DNA of 64,000 nucleotides from Maridesulfovibrio zosterae DSM 11974 (GCF_000425265.1 NZ_AUDC01000012.1:186001-250000); one strand, 5' to 3'; numbered from the stretch's first letter, positions 26,513 to 36,546 are shown. Notes: generated by a model not told the origin, from the sequence alone. Numbers and translations are program-made.

Positions 26513-27151
26513 ATGTTCGACATAGCAAATACAATAAAAGAAATCAGCATCCTTGCTGTTCCATTCCTTCTAGCAATCACCTGCCATGAAGCCTCACACG
26601 GCTTTGCTGCATATCTTCTAGGCGATCCAACGGCAAAACAAGCCGGACGGCTTACCTTAAATCCCTTAAAGCATCTTGATCCACTGGGTACTATTGCACT
26701 TGTTTTGACCCGCATGATCGGCTGGGCCAAACCTGTTCCTATTAATCCCATGTATTTTAAAAATCCCCAACGGGATATGATGCTTGTGGCGCTGGCTGGA
26801 CCTGCAGCAAACATGGCACTTGCTATAATGTTTTCAATTATCGTAAAAGTAATCCTGTCGCTGGACATCAGCGGTTACTCCAATATTATGCTCAGGGTAC
26901 TTCAGCCGACTGTGCAGATTGCCAATGCCGGAGTTATAATCAACCTGGCCTTGTGCTTTTTCAATCTTTTGCCTATTCCTCCATTGGATGGCAGCAAGAT
27001 AATTGCAGGCTTCATGCCCCGTGAGACAGCTTATAAATTTATGTCTTTCAGGTACGGTTTTATTATTGTCATTGTTCTGGCAATGCTGGGACTACTTGGT
27101 ACAATTATCAGTCCGGCCATAAGTATATTTTATAACCTGCTGATTCATTAA
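26513..27151 (+). CDS. Site-2 protease family (M50) membrane metalloprotease
   Basis: A 212-residue integral membrane zinc protease with about five to six hydrophobic segments. The zinc motif HEASH sits in the first helix (ITCHEASHGFAAYLLGD), and the second motif NLLPIPPLDGSKI supplies the third zinc ligand. Such proteins resemble Rip1/YwhC-type site-2 proteases that cut membrane proteins, but no PDZ domain is present. The longest frame begins inside the tRNA gene; the ATG at 26513 is the realistic start. It lies between tRNA-Trp and trpS, 25 bp before the latter. The substrate is unknown. Confidence 0.9.
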   Translation: MFDIANTIKEISILAVPFLLAITCHEASHGFAAYLLGDPTAKQAGRLTLNPLKHLDPLGTIALVLTRMIGWAKPVPINPMYFKNPQRDMMLVALAGPAANMALAIMFSIIVKVILSLDISGYSNIMLRVLQPTVQIANAGVIINLALCFFNLLPIPPLDGSKIIAGFMPRETAYKFMSFRYGFIIVIVLAMLGLLGTIISPAISIFYNLLIH

Positions 27152-27176
27152 AATCATCAACCTACAAGTTTTCACA

Positions 27177-28172
27177 ATGACTAAAACAAACAATCGCATA
27201 GTTTCAGGAATGAGGTCTACCGGCCGCCTTCACCTCGGTCACTACTTCGGTGTTCTGGTGAACTGGATCAATATTCAGGAAGATAATGAATGTTATTTCT
27301 TTGTTGCCGACTGGCACGCACTCACCAGTGAATACTCTGATCCACGAAAAATTAAGGGATTCGTCCCTGAACTGGTAAAAGACTGGGTGGCGGCAGGACT
27401 TGATCCTGAGAAATGTGTAATCTTTCATCAGTCTCAAGTTAAAGAGCATGCTGAACTGCATCTTATGCTTTCAATGATTACTCCGCTTGGCTGGCTGGAA
27501 AGAAACCCTACTTACAAAGAAATCCGTCAGGAACTTATCCAGAAGGAACTTAATACATACGGATTCCTTGGTTATCCGGTACTCATGGCATCTGATATCC
27601 TCATGTATAAGCCATCTTTTGTTCCTGTTGGACAGGACCAGCTTCCACACTTGGAACTTACCCGTGAAATTGCCCGCCGCTTCAACAGCATAAATGGCGA
27701 ATATTTTCCGGAACCGCAGGCAATGCTTACTGAAGACGCTAAGCTGCCTGGACTTGACGGTCGCAAGATGTCCAAGAGCTATAACAACGGTATTTTTCTC
27801 GGTGAAGCTATGGATGAAGTCCGCCCTAAGGTTATGTCCATGCTGACAGACAAGAACAGACTCAGAAAATCAGATCCGGGCGATCCTGAAATATGTAACC
27901 TCTATCCTTATCACAAGCTGATGACTGACAGCTCAAAATGTGATGAGATTGAGGAAGGTTGCCGTAATGCTTCTCTCGGCTGCGTAGATTGTAAAAAGAT
28001 GCTCGCAGAAAGCATGGCAAAATTCCTTGAACCTATGCAGGAGCGTCGCCGCAAGATGGATGAAAATCCAGATATAGTCTGGCAGATTCTTGCAGAAGGA
28101 ACTGCTAAAGCACGTGCCAAAGCTCAGCAGAACATGGAAGAGATTCGTGAAAGAATAGGATTCAAATATTAA
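27177..28172 (+). CDS. trpS: Tryptophanyl-tRNA synthetase
   Basis: A 331-residue class I aminoacyl-tRNA synthetase that charges tRNA-Trp. The HIGH motif appears as HLGH in GMRSTGRLHLGHYFG, and KMSKS is intact in DGRKMSKSYNN. PVGQDQLPHLEL matches the TrpRS family, and the length is normal for a bacterial TrpRS. It lies 25 bp after the M50 protease gene and ends in a strong terminator. Its cognate tRNA gene is 700 bp upstream on the same strand, so charging enzyme and tRNA may share transcription. Confidence 0.97.
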   Translation: MTKTNNRIVSGMRSTGRLHLGHYFGVLVNWINIQEDNECYFFVADWHALTSEYSDPRKIKGFVPELVKDWVAAGLDPEKCVIFHQSQVKEHAELHLMLSMITPLGWLERNPTYKEIRQELIQKELNTYGFLGYPVLMASDILMYKPSFVPVGQDQLPHLELTREIARRFNSINGEYFPEPQAMLTEDAKLPGLDGRKMSKSYNNGIFLGEAMDEVRPKVMSMLTDKNRLRKSDPGDPEICNLYPYHKLMTDSSKCDEIEEGCRNASLGCVDCKKMLAESMAKFLEPMQERRRKMDENPDIVWQILAEGTAKARAKAQQNMEEIRERIGFKY

Positions 28173-28199
28173 GCTGACTCCAAATTTGTTTAAAGATAG

Positions 28200-28235
28200 A
28201 ATCCTCTCGTTGATAAACAACGAGGGGATTTTTTT
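28200..28235 (+). terminator. Terminator after trpS
   Basis: A 13-bp stem (28200-28212 with 28218-28230, one G-T pair) with loop ATAAA, followed by seven T. It is a strong intrinsic terminator. Confidence 0.9.
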
Positions 28236-28281
28236 GGTCTTCAGCAGGCTGCCAATCTTGATAATCCATAAAAAGGTTTAG

Positions 28282-29055
28282 TTAAGAATAATCAAGTTCT
28301 AAAATTTTTCTGCCCATACATACTGCGAACTCAACATCTACTTCGAATTTTACAGCCCCCACTCTGGAAACGGGAATAACTCCCCCCAATGAATTTAGAG
28401 CGTATATATGCTCATATTCCTGAATAGTGTTCAGCGGGATAGGCTGAGCTTTAATTTCTATGAAATCAGCAAGAACCTCCTGTGCAGTTCCGGGAAGTTT
28501 ATACTCTGTTTGTGGTTCAAAAAAGACATCTCCTTTTTTAAAAAGAAGTGAAGCAACCGATGATTCAAGAATATTACCTTCAAAATCAAGCAGCAATGCA
28601 TCATCATATCCATAGTCAGCAGCCTTCTCCCATGCGCTGAGATAAGACATACGGTTCATACTTTTATGCTGCATCAGTGAAGACATGAAAATTTCATCAT
28701 TAGGCCATAAAGACCAAATCCTATCCGGCAGATATTCAAAAGGCACAGCACAAACTACAGGAAAAGTTTTACCGCTTTCCACTGGATAAAAAATATTCAA
28801 ACGGGCAAATTTTTTCTCCAGATTATTAACTTCAATGACTTGGTTAATAACTTTCTCATAATCAATTTTTTCATCGATAATGTTATATTGTGCAAAACTC
28901 CGATATGCGCGCTTTAAATGCAAACTCAGATGGCAGCATTTCCTTCCGTTCCAGGCTAAGGTTTCAAAAAAACCATATCCGGTTCTAAAAGCAGGCTGTG
29001 ACAGATCAAGACCAATCGGTCCTTCACATAATTCACCTTTACTGAAATAAATCAC
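28282..29055 (-). CDS. pabC: Aminodeoxychorismate lyase-like class IV PLP enzyme
   Basis: A 257-residue fold-type IV PLP enzyme. In this context it is expected to convert 4-amino-4-deoxychorismate to p-aminobenzoate and pyruvate, a step in folate synthesis. RTGYGFFETL at the N-terminus, the FEGNILESSVASLLF segment and the ALNSLGGVIPV block fit the class IV family, which also includes branched-chain aminotransferases. Sequence alone separates these poorly, but the 4-nt overlap with pabB and the pabA-pabB-pabC order support PabC. It is the last gene of the unit. Confidence 0.85.
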   Translation of the reverse strand: MIYFSKGELCEGPIGLDLSQPAFRTGYGFFETLAWNGRKCCHLSLHLKRAYRSFAQYNIIDEKIDYEKVINQVIEVNNLEKKFARLNIFYPVESGKTFPVVCAVPFEYLPDRIWSLWPNDEIFMSSLMQHKSMNRMSYLSAWEKAADYGYDDALLLDFEGNILESSVASLLFKKGDVFFEPQTEYKLPGTAQEVLADFIEIKAQPIPLNTIQEYEHIYALNSLGGVIPVSRVGAVKFEVDVEFAVCMGRKILELDYS

Positions 29056-30335
29056 ATCCCCTCCGGATCTATAATTTTGCCAGCCTTAGCCATTGTCTCC
29101 AGAAACTCTTCTCGCGGATCGGAATCAATGACAATACCACTTCCAGCCCAGTAAGTAAGTTTATTTTCAGATTCATCATAAACAGCTGTCCTGATAGCTA
29201 TGGATGAGACTAAATCTTTGGGTCCCTTAATCATAACTATGCTTCCACAAAATGGCCCCCGTGTATGAGGCTCCAGCATATCAATAAGCTCCATAGAACT
29301 CTTTTTTGGACATCCCGTAATTGAACCACCCGGAAAAGCGCTTAGAAATAAATCAATACAGTCTTTACCGTCAGCAAGCTCACCATGCACAACGCTATAC
29401 ATCTGAAGGAGGTTATCTACTGCGAAGACAGACTTATGTTTTTCAACGGTAACAGAACCATATTTGCATTCTCTTGAAATATCATTACGTACAAGATCTA
29501 CTATCATGGAAAGCTCTGAATCTTCTTTAGCTGATGATGTCAATTGCTTTATCAAATCATCACTGTATTCATCAAAACGCAGAGTTCCTTTAATCGGCTC
29601 AGATCGAACACACCCATTTTCCACCTTCAGAAAAAGTTCCGGCGAGGTTGAGATTATCAACTTCCCGCAACTTTTAAATAAAGCGTAATAAGGAGCCGGA
29701 TATCTCTTATTAAGTGTGAAGAACCAGAGCAACGGATCAAAGTTAATATCATTAATTGTGAACTGAGTTGATAAATTCAACTGATAGGTCAGTCCGTCTT
29801 TAATATACTCAAGAGTTTGAGCAACACCTTTCTCGTAGGATTCTTTGCCCAACGACATGCTAATATATTCCGGTTTAAAATCAGGCAGTTCTACTTCCGG
29901 AACAGGAGATATTTTTTTTATCAGACATAAAATATCTGAAAGAGACTGCTCTTCTACGGCGACAACTTCCATTGTTTCGGTTGAAGCATCATGCGTTAGT
30001 ACAGCAGCATATTTTTTCAAGTGACCGGAAGGATATTGTCGATCTTTTCTGCTTGTAACTCCGCGCAGGGCAAAGCCGCATTCATAAGTGAAGTAACCGA
30101 TAGTGGGGTTTGCATCTGAAAAGGAAAAACTACGCATCGCCGAAGCAATCTCATCAGCGGGTATATCGGCTTCCAAAATCAATTCGTTAGTTGGAGTAAG
30201 GCCTATGTAACTTGTGCATGAATCAGGAAACAGAGGAGATCCAAGCAGTACATCTGCATTACCATTCTTTACAAAGTACAGTGCAATTTCCCTGAACTTC
30301 TCAAAACTTACTGAATTTAAAAAAATCGAAGGCAT
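29052..30335 (-). CDS. pabB: Aminodeoxychorismate synthase component I
   Basis: A 427-residue chorismate-utilising enzyme that aminates chorismate to 4-amino-4-deoxychorismate with ammonia from PabA. RSEPIKGTLRF carries the PIKGT lysine typical of PabB, where TrpE has PIAGT. SELSMIVDLVRNDI, FPGGSITGCPK and GSGIVIDSDPREEF are the family blocks. It is slightly shorter than E. coli PabB. Its start lies 35 nt inside pabA and its end overlaps pabC by 4 nt, which implies translational coupling throughout. Confidence 0.92.
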   Translation of the reverse strand: MPSIFLNSVSFEKFREIALYFVKNGNADVLLGSPLFPDSCTSYIGLTPTNELILEADIPADEIASAMRSFSFSDANPTIGYFTYECGFALRGVTSRKDRQYPSGHLKKYAAVLTHDASTETMEVVAVEEQSLSDILCLIKKISPVPEVELPDFKPEYISMSLGKESYEKGVAQTLEYIKDGLTYQLNLSTQFTINDINFDPLLWFFTLNKRYPAPYYALFKSCGKLIISTSPELFLKVENGCVRSEPIKGTLRFDEYSDDLIKQLTSSAKEDSELSMIVDLVRNDISRECKYGSVTVEKHKSVFAVDNLLQMYSVVHGELADGKDCIDLFLSAFPGGSITGCPKKSSMELIDMLEPHTRGPFCGSIVMIKGPKDLVSSIAIRTAVYDESENKLTYWAGSGIVIDSDPREEFLETMAKAGKIIDPEGM

Positions 30336-30870
30336 ACTTTATAAATACTCCGGACTGCTCAGTTAAAAATGACTCAGGGTGAAACTGATAACCTAAAAGC
30401 GGCAAAGAACCATGACTGACAGCCATAGGTATGCCTTCATTATTCTCTGAAATAACTTCCAGTCCATCCCCTATTTCTGAGCAGAACAGAGAATGATATC
30501 TTGCAACATTTAATTGTAATCCTGCAAAACTGATTTTCTCGGTCCTGCCATGAAAACAGCCTTTCAGCCGAGATGTCTTTCCACCACAATATTCATTAAT
30601 TATCTGCATCCCCAGACAGACACCAAGCACAGGTTTACCGGACTTGATTACAGCTTCATATCCTGGATAATCTGCAGGACACCCGGGCCCGGGAGAAATA
30701 ATCAGCAAATCATACCCGTTTAATTCTGATGACTGAAAATCTTGTGAAAGAATATGGTCACAGGATTTGGATAAAATTTCTACACTGCTGATCTCCTTAG
30801 CAAACAAGTGCATAAGGTTGTTTGTAAAACTGTCATTGTTATCTATAATCAGAATTTTCATGTTGTTCAT
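30301..30870 (-). CDS. pabA: Aminodeoxychorismate synthase component II (glutamine amidotransferase)
   Basis: A 189-residue class I glutamine amidotransferase that supplies ammonia to PabB. The catalytic cysteine is in GVCLGMQII, with the His/Glu pair in FHPES; IIDNNDSFTNNL and ISPGPGCP are the usual N-terminal blocks. The order pabA, pabB, pabC points to folate rather than tryptophan synthesis, although PabA and TrpG cannot be told apart by sequence alone. It is the first gene of the unit; neither of the two nearby ATG codons has a strong Shine-Dalgarno. Confidence 0.9.
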   Translation of the reverse strand: MNNMKILIIDNNDSFTNNLMHLFAKEISSVEILSKSCDHILSQDFQSSELNGYDLLIISPGPGCPADYPGYEAVIKSGKPVLGVCLGMQIINEYCGGKTSRLKGCFHGRTEKISFAGLQLNVARYHSLFCSEIGDGLEVISENNEGIPMAVSHGSLPLLGYQFHPESFLTEQSGVFIKYAFDFFKFSKF

Positions 30871-31057
30871 TTTTTAAAATTGTACTGCTGCTGAATTGTG
30901 CAGCGTCCTTAATTACCCCAGCAACTATGCTGGAGCAAGCATCCAAATTGCGTACAAAAGGCAACTATTGCTCTTCCAGTATTCAGGTTGTATATAAGAT
31001 TTAAAATTACACCAATAATCAAGAGTGGATACCCACCCTATATATTAGGAGAACAGC

Positions 31058-32218
31058 ATGGAATGCATATCTAAAAGAGCATGTGAGATCACCCCCTTTC
31101 TGGTGATGGATGTCCTTGAAAAGGCACAGCAGATGGAAAGAGAGGGCCGCAGCATTATCCATATGGAAATAGGTGAGCCTGACTTTGACACTCCGGACTG
31201 CATAAAAAAAGCATGCTGTGAAGCTATGGATAAAGGAGAAACCCATTATACACATAGTCTTGGAATACCTGAACTTAGAGAGGCCATCAGCAAATATCAC
31301 AAAGACAGATATAATGTTGATGTTGATCCGGATCGGGTAATAATCACTCAGGGAACTTCTCCGGCAATGCTACTCCTGTTTACTTTTATTCTGGATAAAG
31401 GGGATAATGTCATTGTCTCTGATCCCTGCTATGCCTGTTACAGCAACTTCATTTCTTTTGCCGGAGCAGAAGCCAATCGCATCACCACTTTCGAAGAGGA
31501 TGGATTTCAATACAGACCTGAAGCAATCAAAAAGGCAATCAATACCAAAACTAAAGCAATCCTGATCAACTCACCTTCCAATCCGACAGGAACCCTTCTT
31601 TCACCTGAACGCATGAAGGAGATAGCCGGCATGGGACCGTGGATTATTTCAGACGAAATCTATCACGGGCTTGTATACGGAGAAAAAGAACATTCAATTC
31701 TTGAATACACTGACCATGCATTTGTTCTAAACGGGTTCTCAAAATTATTTGCCATGACAGGATGGAGACTTGGGTACATAATATCGCCTGAAAAATATGT
31801 ACGACCATTGCAAAAACTCTGTCAGAATTTTTTCATATCTGCCAATTCAATGGCTCAACGGGCTGGAGTTGCAGCGCTGACTGAATCTTGGGATGATGTT
31901 AATCGCATCAAAAATACTTATGATGAACGCCGTAAATATATGCTCAAACGCCTGCGCGAGATGGGCTTTGATATTAAAGTAGAGCCGACTGGGGCATTCT
32001 ACGTACTCGTTAACATGAAACATCTCGCTGCAAAGTTTGACGGCAGCTCTCTTAAACTGGCTTTCGATATTCTTGAGCAGGCCGGAATCGGCGTTACTCC
32101 CGGTATTGATTTCGGCGATGGTGCTGAAGGATATATCCGGTTATCATATGCAAACTCAATCGAAAACCTTGCCGAAGGAATGGACAGACTGGAAAATTAT
32201 GTAAAGATGAACAGTTAG
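31058..32218 (+). CDS. Class I PLP-dependent aminotransferase (aspartate/aromatic type)
   Basis: A 386-residue fold-type I aminotransferase. IHMEIGEPDFDTPD, HYTHSLGIPELREAI, SPSNPTGTLLSP, the aspartate of ISDEIYHGL and the PLP lysine in GFSKLFAMTGWRLGY are in the expected order, and a C-terminal arginine lies in GYIRLSYA. TAGGAG lies 7 nt upstream of the ATG. It is a single gene divergent from pabA and closed by a strong terminator. The group includes aspartate, alanine and aromatic aminotransferases; the substrate cannot be assigned from sequence. Confidence 0.88.
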   Translation: MECISKRACEITPFLVMDVLEKAQQMEREGRSIIHMEIGEPDFDTPDCIKKACCEAMDKGETHYTHSLGIPELREAISKYHKDRYNVDVDPDRVIITQGTSPAMLLLFTFILDKGDNVIVSDPCYACYSNFISFAGAEANRITTFEEDGFQYRPEAIKKAINTKTKAILINSPSNPTGTLLSPERMKEIAGMGPWIISDEIYHGLVYGEKEHSILEYTDHAFVLNGFSKLFAMTGWRLGYIISPEKYVRPLQKLCQNFFISANSMAQRAGVAALTESWDDVNRIKNTYDERRKYMLKRLREMGFDIKVEPTGAFYVLVNMKHLAAKFDGSSLKLAFDILEQAGIGVTPGIDFGDGAEGYIRLSYANSIENLAEGMDRLENYVKMNS

Positions 32219-32290
32219 AAAACTATTGATGAACTGACTACTATAAAATCATTTTACTGACATCTTAAGCTTGTTTGTTCTCCAAAACGA

Positions 32291-32341
32291 AGAAAGCCCC
32301 CAGTGTGAACATAGTTCATAGGGGGCTTTACTAATCATCTA
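32291..32341. terminator. Bidirectional terminator
   Basis: AAAGCCCCC (32293-32301) pairs with GGGGGCTTT (32331-32339), with further internal pairing of GAAC and GTTC. It lies between the convergent aminotransferase and RND transporter genes and can serve both. Confidence 0.8.
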
Positions 32342-32350
32342 TTACTGTCT

Positions 32351-35300
32351 TTAAGCCTCAGCTTCTTTACCACCTATTTTCTCCATCTTAATGAAGAACA
32401 TCAACAAAGCAGGAATCATGAACACAGTAAAGACTGTGGACAAAGCCAGACCACCAAGCACAACAGCTCCAAGACCGCGATAAAGCTCTGACCCCGGACC
32501 GGGAGCAATTGCCAAAGGTAACATCCCGAAAACAGATGTTGTTGCAGACATATAGATCGGGCGGAGCCTTGAACGGGTCGCTTCAAGCACGGCCTCTTTG
32601 TGATCCATCCCCCCCTCTCTCACATTGTTAAGAGATTGGTGAACGATAAGGATCGCATTGTTAACAACAACACCGATTAGAATAACGAAACCAAGCATAG
32701 TCAAAACATCCAGCGGTTGCGGAGCAATGAATAGGTTTTCCAGTTTCAGGCCAAGAAAACCTCCAGCCCCTGCAAGCGGAACGGTCAGCAGAATAATTAT
32801 CGGATAAATGAAGTTTCCAAATAAAGCAGCCATGAGTAGATAAGTAATTACAACAGCCAGCAGAAAGTTCCACTGCATGGCGTGACGGGTTTGAGTAAGC
32901 TTATCAGCTGCTCCAGACATACGCACAGTAACACCATCCATCAGTCCCATTTCTTTAACTTTTGGAATCAGCTTAGTCTGTACGATATCCATTGCCTCTT
33001 CAAGGGGCATGGATTTAGGAGGTGTAATCTGCAGCGTAACAGTTCTCCGTCGCTCAAGATGACGGATCTGGGTAATACCGTAGGTCCTTTCAAGATTTGA
33101 AAGAGATGAAACAGGAACAGCCCATCCTTGCGGAGTGGCAACGAGTGAATTGTACAAATCTTCAGGAGTACTCACTCTTTGCTCAGATGCCATTAGCTTC
33201 AGATCAATTTTCTTCTTACCATCTTCTTTAAAATCACCGATTTTACGCCCGTCCATAAGAACATCAAGAGCTTCACCTATTTCCTGACTGGACATGCCTG
33301 CTGCCCGCAATCTATCACGGTCAGGCACAATACGTACTTCAGGATACAGCATTTCCAGTGAAGGGATAGGACGAACCTGCCCACCCGGTATAGCCTGCCG
33401 CGCCATGCCGAACATTGTTCCGGCAGCGGCCATTAATTTATCAAGATCAGATCCACTGAAATCAACCGCAACCATACGCCCCTTACCTATACCTGCTTCA
33501 AAAATTGAAGCCTGAATACTTACTCCGAACATACCGGGGATAGAATTCATTATACGGTTAAATAAAGGAATAAGCTTAGCCGGACGATCTTCATCCGCGG
33601 ACATTGCACCAAACAAGTTGATATCTGGAGCCGATACATAGAAAAGCTGATCCACTTTCGGAAAGCCGTCTTTTTCTTCTTTCATATGGGGTTCTATCTG
33701 TGCGGAGATATATTCTCCGATAGAATCACGTTCTTCATACGACAGGCCCGGCGGCGGAATAAGAATAGACAGAATCAGGTTCCGGTTCCCCTGTGGCAGA
33801 TATTCCATTTTCGGGAAAAAAGAAAATACAAGCAAAGCAGAAGATGCAACCAGAATAAATACCGTTGTAAGACGAGTTGCCCAGTTGCGAATGGCAAGTT
33901 CGAGTAATCCCATAATCCAGTCAGACGCAACGCTTCCCATTTTATTTAGCACATTAAGCTTAGCTTTCTTCTTACCTTTGGAGAAAGAATAAAACTGCTT
34001 AGCCAGCATAGGAATAACCGAGACAGAAACAAACATGGACAGGGAGATTGCACACGTAACCGCAATAGCGATATCTTTGAATAACTGCCCTGCTTCCTCC
34101 TCGATAAAAACAACAGGTAAAAATACTGCTACTGTTGTCAAAGTCGAAGCAAGAACAGCTCCCCAAACTTCACTGGTTCCGTCATATGCGGCTCTATACG
34201 GGCCTTTCCCCATCGCTCGGTGACGATCGATATTTTCCAGTACAACAATAGCGTTGTCCACCAGCATACCCACGGCAAAGGAAATACCCGACATACTGAC
34301 AATATTCAGACTTCTCCCCAGTCCGCCGAAAACAATAAACGATCCGATTACAGAAATAGGAATGGCAATAGCAACAATAACCGTGGCGGAAAAAGACTGC
34401 AGAAATATCAGCAATACAATTACAGCTAGAACACCACCGATTATAATATTCTGCTTAACAAGATCAATTGCGCCGTTGATATACGGAGCCTGATCGTACA
34501 CCCAGTCAAGATGAGTTCCTTCTTTAGCTAAAATTCCGGAATTCAGCTCCTCAACAACTTTGCGGACATCACTTGTTACGTCCAGAACGTTAGCGCCTGG
34601 TTCAGGCTTAACCCCGACAACGATACCGGGATTACCATTATGTAGCATAGCCACAGTAGCCTTCTCAAAACCCGAAACAACTTTTCCGACATCGGCAATA
34701 GTCACACGCTGCTGACCTGATGACGTAATTACAACATTTTCAATGTCTTCAGGAGTCTTATACTCAGAAGTGGTACGGATACGATAATCGCGCCTTCCAA
34801 CACCAAGATTTCCGGCGGAAACGTTGGCATTTTCACTTTTCAAAACCTCCGCAACTTTAGCAATAGTCAGATTGTAAGCTGCCAGTTTCTCAGGGGCAAT
34901 TATGACATGCATCTCTTTTTCAGTACCGCCGCCGACAAAAAGATCTGCGACACCGTCAACACGCTCAAGATACTGGCGTACATCATTCTCAAAAAAAGTC
35001 GCATATTCATCTATGCTATGTTTGTTCTCCGGCAGGGTCCTCAAGATCATCCAGATGACAGGTGAAGTCGCGGCTCCAGTTGCTGAAATAACAGGACGAT
35101 CAGAGTCCGACGGATATTTTTTAACTTCGTTTAATTTATTGGAGACTCTGAGCAGAGCATTATCGATATCAGTCCCGATTTTAAAACGCAGTGAAATACG
35201 TCCGAAACTGTCAAAACACTCAGATTCCATTTCCATCAATCCAGTAACACCTTTGAGAACCTTTTCTTGTTCCTCAATGATATCACGCTCGATTTCATAT

Positions 35301-35467
35301 GGAGTTGCACCAGTCCACGAAGTTTCAACTGTAATCTCAGGCTCGGTTACAGAAGGTGACAACTGATAAGGCAGCCCGAAAAGCGCAAGCCCGCCAAAAA
35401 GAACCAGTAGAATGACACCTACCAGAATTGATACAGGCTTTTCGATTGAAAATTTTACAAAATCCAT
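32351..35467 (-). CDS. RND family efflux transporter permease
   Basis: A 1038-residue inner-membrane proton-driven efflux pump of the AcrB/HAE1 superfamily. The N-terminus MDFVKFSIEKPVSILVGVI, twelve expected transmembrane helices with two large periplasmic loops, and the TM4 motif GMLVDNAIVVLENI support this. TM4 has Asp-Asn where AcrB has Asp-Asp, a change also found in other RND subgroups. It ends with a usual GLALSTVFTVFMIPALL block. It starts 20 bp after the adaptor gene and forms a two-gene operon without an outer-membrane TolC-type gene. Substrates are unknown. Confidence 0.92.
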   Translation of the reverse strand: MDFVKFSIEKPVSILVGVILLVLFGGLALFGLPYQLSPSVTEPEITVETSWTGATPYEIERDIIEEQEKVLKGVTGLMEMESECFDSFGRISLRFKIGTDIDNALLRVSNKLNEVKKYPSDSDRPVISATGAATSPVIWMILRTLPENKHSIDEYATFFENDVRQYLERVDGVADLFVGGGTEKEMHVIIAPEKLAAYNLTIAKVAEVLKSENANVSAGNLGVGRRDYRIRTTSEYKTPEDIENVVITSSGQQRVTIADVGKVVSGFEKATVAMLHNGNPGIVVGVKPEPGANVLDVTSDVRKVVEELNSGILAKEGTHLDWVYDQAPYINGAIDLVKQNIIIGGVLAVIVLLIFLQSFSATVIVAIAIPISVIGSFIVFGGLGRSLNIVSMSGISFAVGMLVDNAIVVLENIDRHRAMGKGPYRAAYDGTSEVWGAVLASTLTTVAVFLPVVFIEEEAGQLFKDIAIAVTCAISLSMFVSVSVIPMLAKQFYSFSKGKKKAKLNVLNKMGSVASDWIMGLLELAIRNWATRLTTVFILVASSALLVFSFFPKMEYLPQGNRNLILSILIPPPGLSYEERDSIGEYISAQIEPHMKEEKDGFPKVDQLFYVSAPDINLFGAMSADEDRPAKLIPLFNRIMNSIPGMFGVSIQASIFEAGIGKGRMVAVDFSGSDLDKLMAAAGTMFGMARQAIPGGQVRPIPSLEMLYPEVRIVPDRDRLRAAGMSSQEIGEALDVLMDGRKIGDFKEDGKKKIDLKLMASEQRVSTPEDLYNSLVATPQGWAVPVSSLSNLERTYGITQIRHLERRRTVTLQITPPKSMPLEEAMDIVQTKLIPKVKEMGLMDGVTVRMSGAADKLTQTRHAMQWNFLLAVVITYLLMAALFGNFIYPIIILLTVPLAGAGGFLGLKLENLFIAPQPLDVLTMLGFVILIGVVVNNAILIVHQSLNNVREGGMDHKEAVLEATRSRLRPIYMSATTSVFGMLPLAIAPGPGSELYRGLGAVVLGGLALSTVFTVFMIPALLMFFIKMEKIGGKEAEA

Positions 35468-35487
35468 AAGTTACTCCGAACAGCTGG

Positions 35488-36546
35488 TTATTTGTTATCA
35501 ATGACCACGGACTGTCCGGGGCGAAGTCTTTCGTTTCCTTTAACCACAATGTCCATATCAGCTTTAAGACCTTTTCCACGAACTCCGGCATTCATCCCTT
35601 TATAACCGACAACCTGTACCGGAATAGGGCTTGCTTTACCATCTACAACAGCAATAACCATTGTTGTTCCGCGGAGAGTAATTACAGCGTCACGTGGCAC
35701 AACAACGGTATTGCTTGCAATGCCGGATGGCAGAGAAACTCTGGCTTCCATTCCTTGAGCAAATCCCTTCTTACCCTCAATTCTTATTTTAATAGGGAAG
35801 GTACGACTGGCTACATCACCACGAGGAATCACTGCAAAGACTTCACCCTTGTAATCTTTACCACCGATATTAATCCCGACTTCAAGTCCAGGCTTAACCA
35901 CCTGTGCAACATCCTGTGGAACGTTAACCACAACATCATATTGGGTGTTCATACCGAGTTTGACAATTTCTGAGCCTGTGGATAACCATTCACCAAGATA
36001 CACCGAACGATTGATGACCACACCGTCAAAAGGAGCACGGATTGTCTTTTTTGAATGCTGAATCTGCAGGCGATGCAACTTTGCCATGGATGAGGCAAGC
36101 TCACTTTCCATAGCAAGAGCTTTAAAGCGTTTATTATCGTATTCACCTTCATGAACCGAGCCGCTTTGAAATAATTTTGTAATCCTGCTGCTGTCACGCT
36201 TAGCAAGATCGTAATTAGCCTTAACTTCTGCGTATGCGGCCTTTGCAGCGATGATCTCAGTATTAAGCAGGTCAGAACCGAGGGTAATCAGCACATCTCC
36301 TTTCTTAACAATATCTCCTTCCTCAACATTCACTTTCACTATCTTTCCGCTGACTTCAGAGGCAACGTCTGAAACTTCGGAAAAGTAAACAGAGCCGATG
36401 TAAGCAGACTCAGGAGCTACCTGCCCTGAAAAGGATTTAGCCGCAACAACATGAGCTGGTGGCATTTGAGGCGCTTGCTTTTTATCAGAAGCAATTGCAG
36501 GAATTGCTGAAAGTAAAAAAACAATAAAAAATATTAAGTTACGCAT
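35488..36546 (-). CDS. RND efflux periplasmic adaptor (membrane fusion protein)
   Basis: A 352-residue periplasmic adaptor linking an RND pump to an outer-membrane channel. A signal peptide (about 1-19, AIAS) is followed by a biotinyl-lipoyl-like half-motif GKIVKVNVEEGDIVKKGDVL, an alpha-hairpin (about 85-135), the second half IRAPFDGVVINRSVYLGEW, a beta-barrel and the membrane-proximal domain ending NERLRPGQSVVIDNK. No lipobox is present. It is the first gene of the pump operon, and no regulator gene adjoins it. Confidence 0.92.
   Translation of the reverse strand: MRNLIFFIVFLLSAIPAIASDKKQAPQMPPAHVVAAKSFSGQVAPESAYIGSVYFSEVSDVASEVSGKIVKVNVEEGDIVKKGDVLITLGSDLLNTEIIAAKAAYAEVKANYDLAKRDSSRITKLFQSGSVHEGEYDNKRFKALAMESELASSMAKLHRLQIQHSKKTIRAPFDGVVINRSVYLGEWLSTGSEIVKLGMNTQYDVVVNVPQDVAQVVKPGLEVGINIGGKDYKGEVFAVIPRGDVASRTFPIKIRIEGKKGFAQGMEARVSLPSGIASNTVVVPRDAVITLRGTTMVIAVVDGKASPIPVQVVGYKGMNAGVRGKGLKADMDIVVKGNERLRPGQSVVIDNK

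Noticed and set aside
32351-36546. Complete tripartite efflux operon
   Set aside because: Only the permease and adaptor are present; no outer-membrane channel gene lies within or next to the unit.
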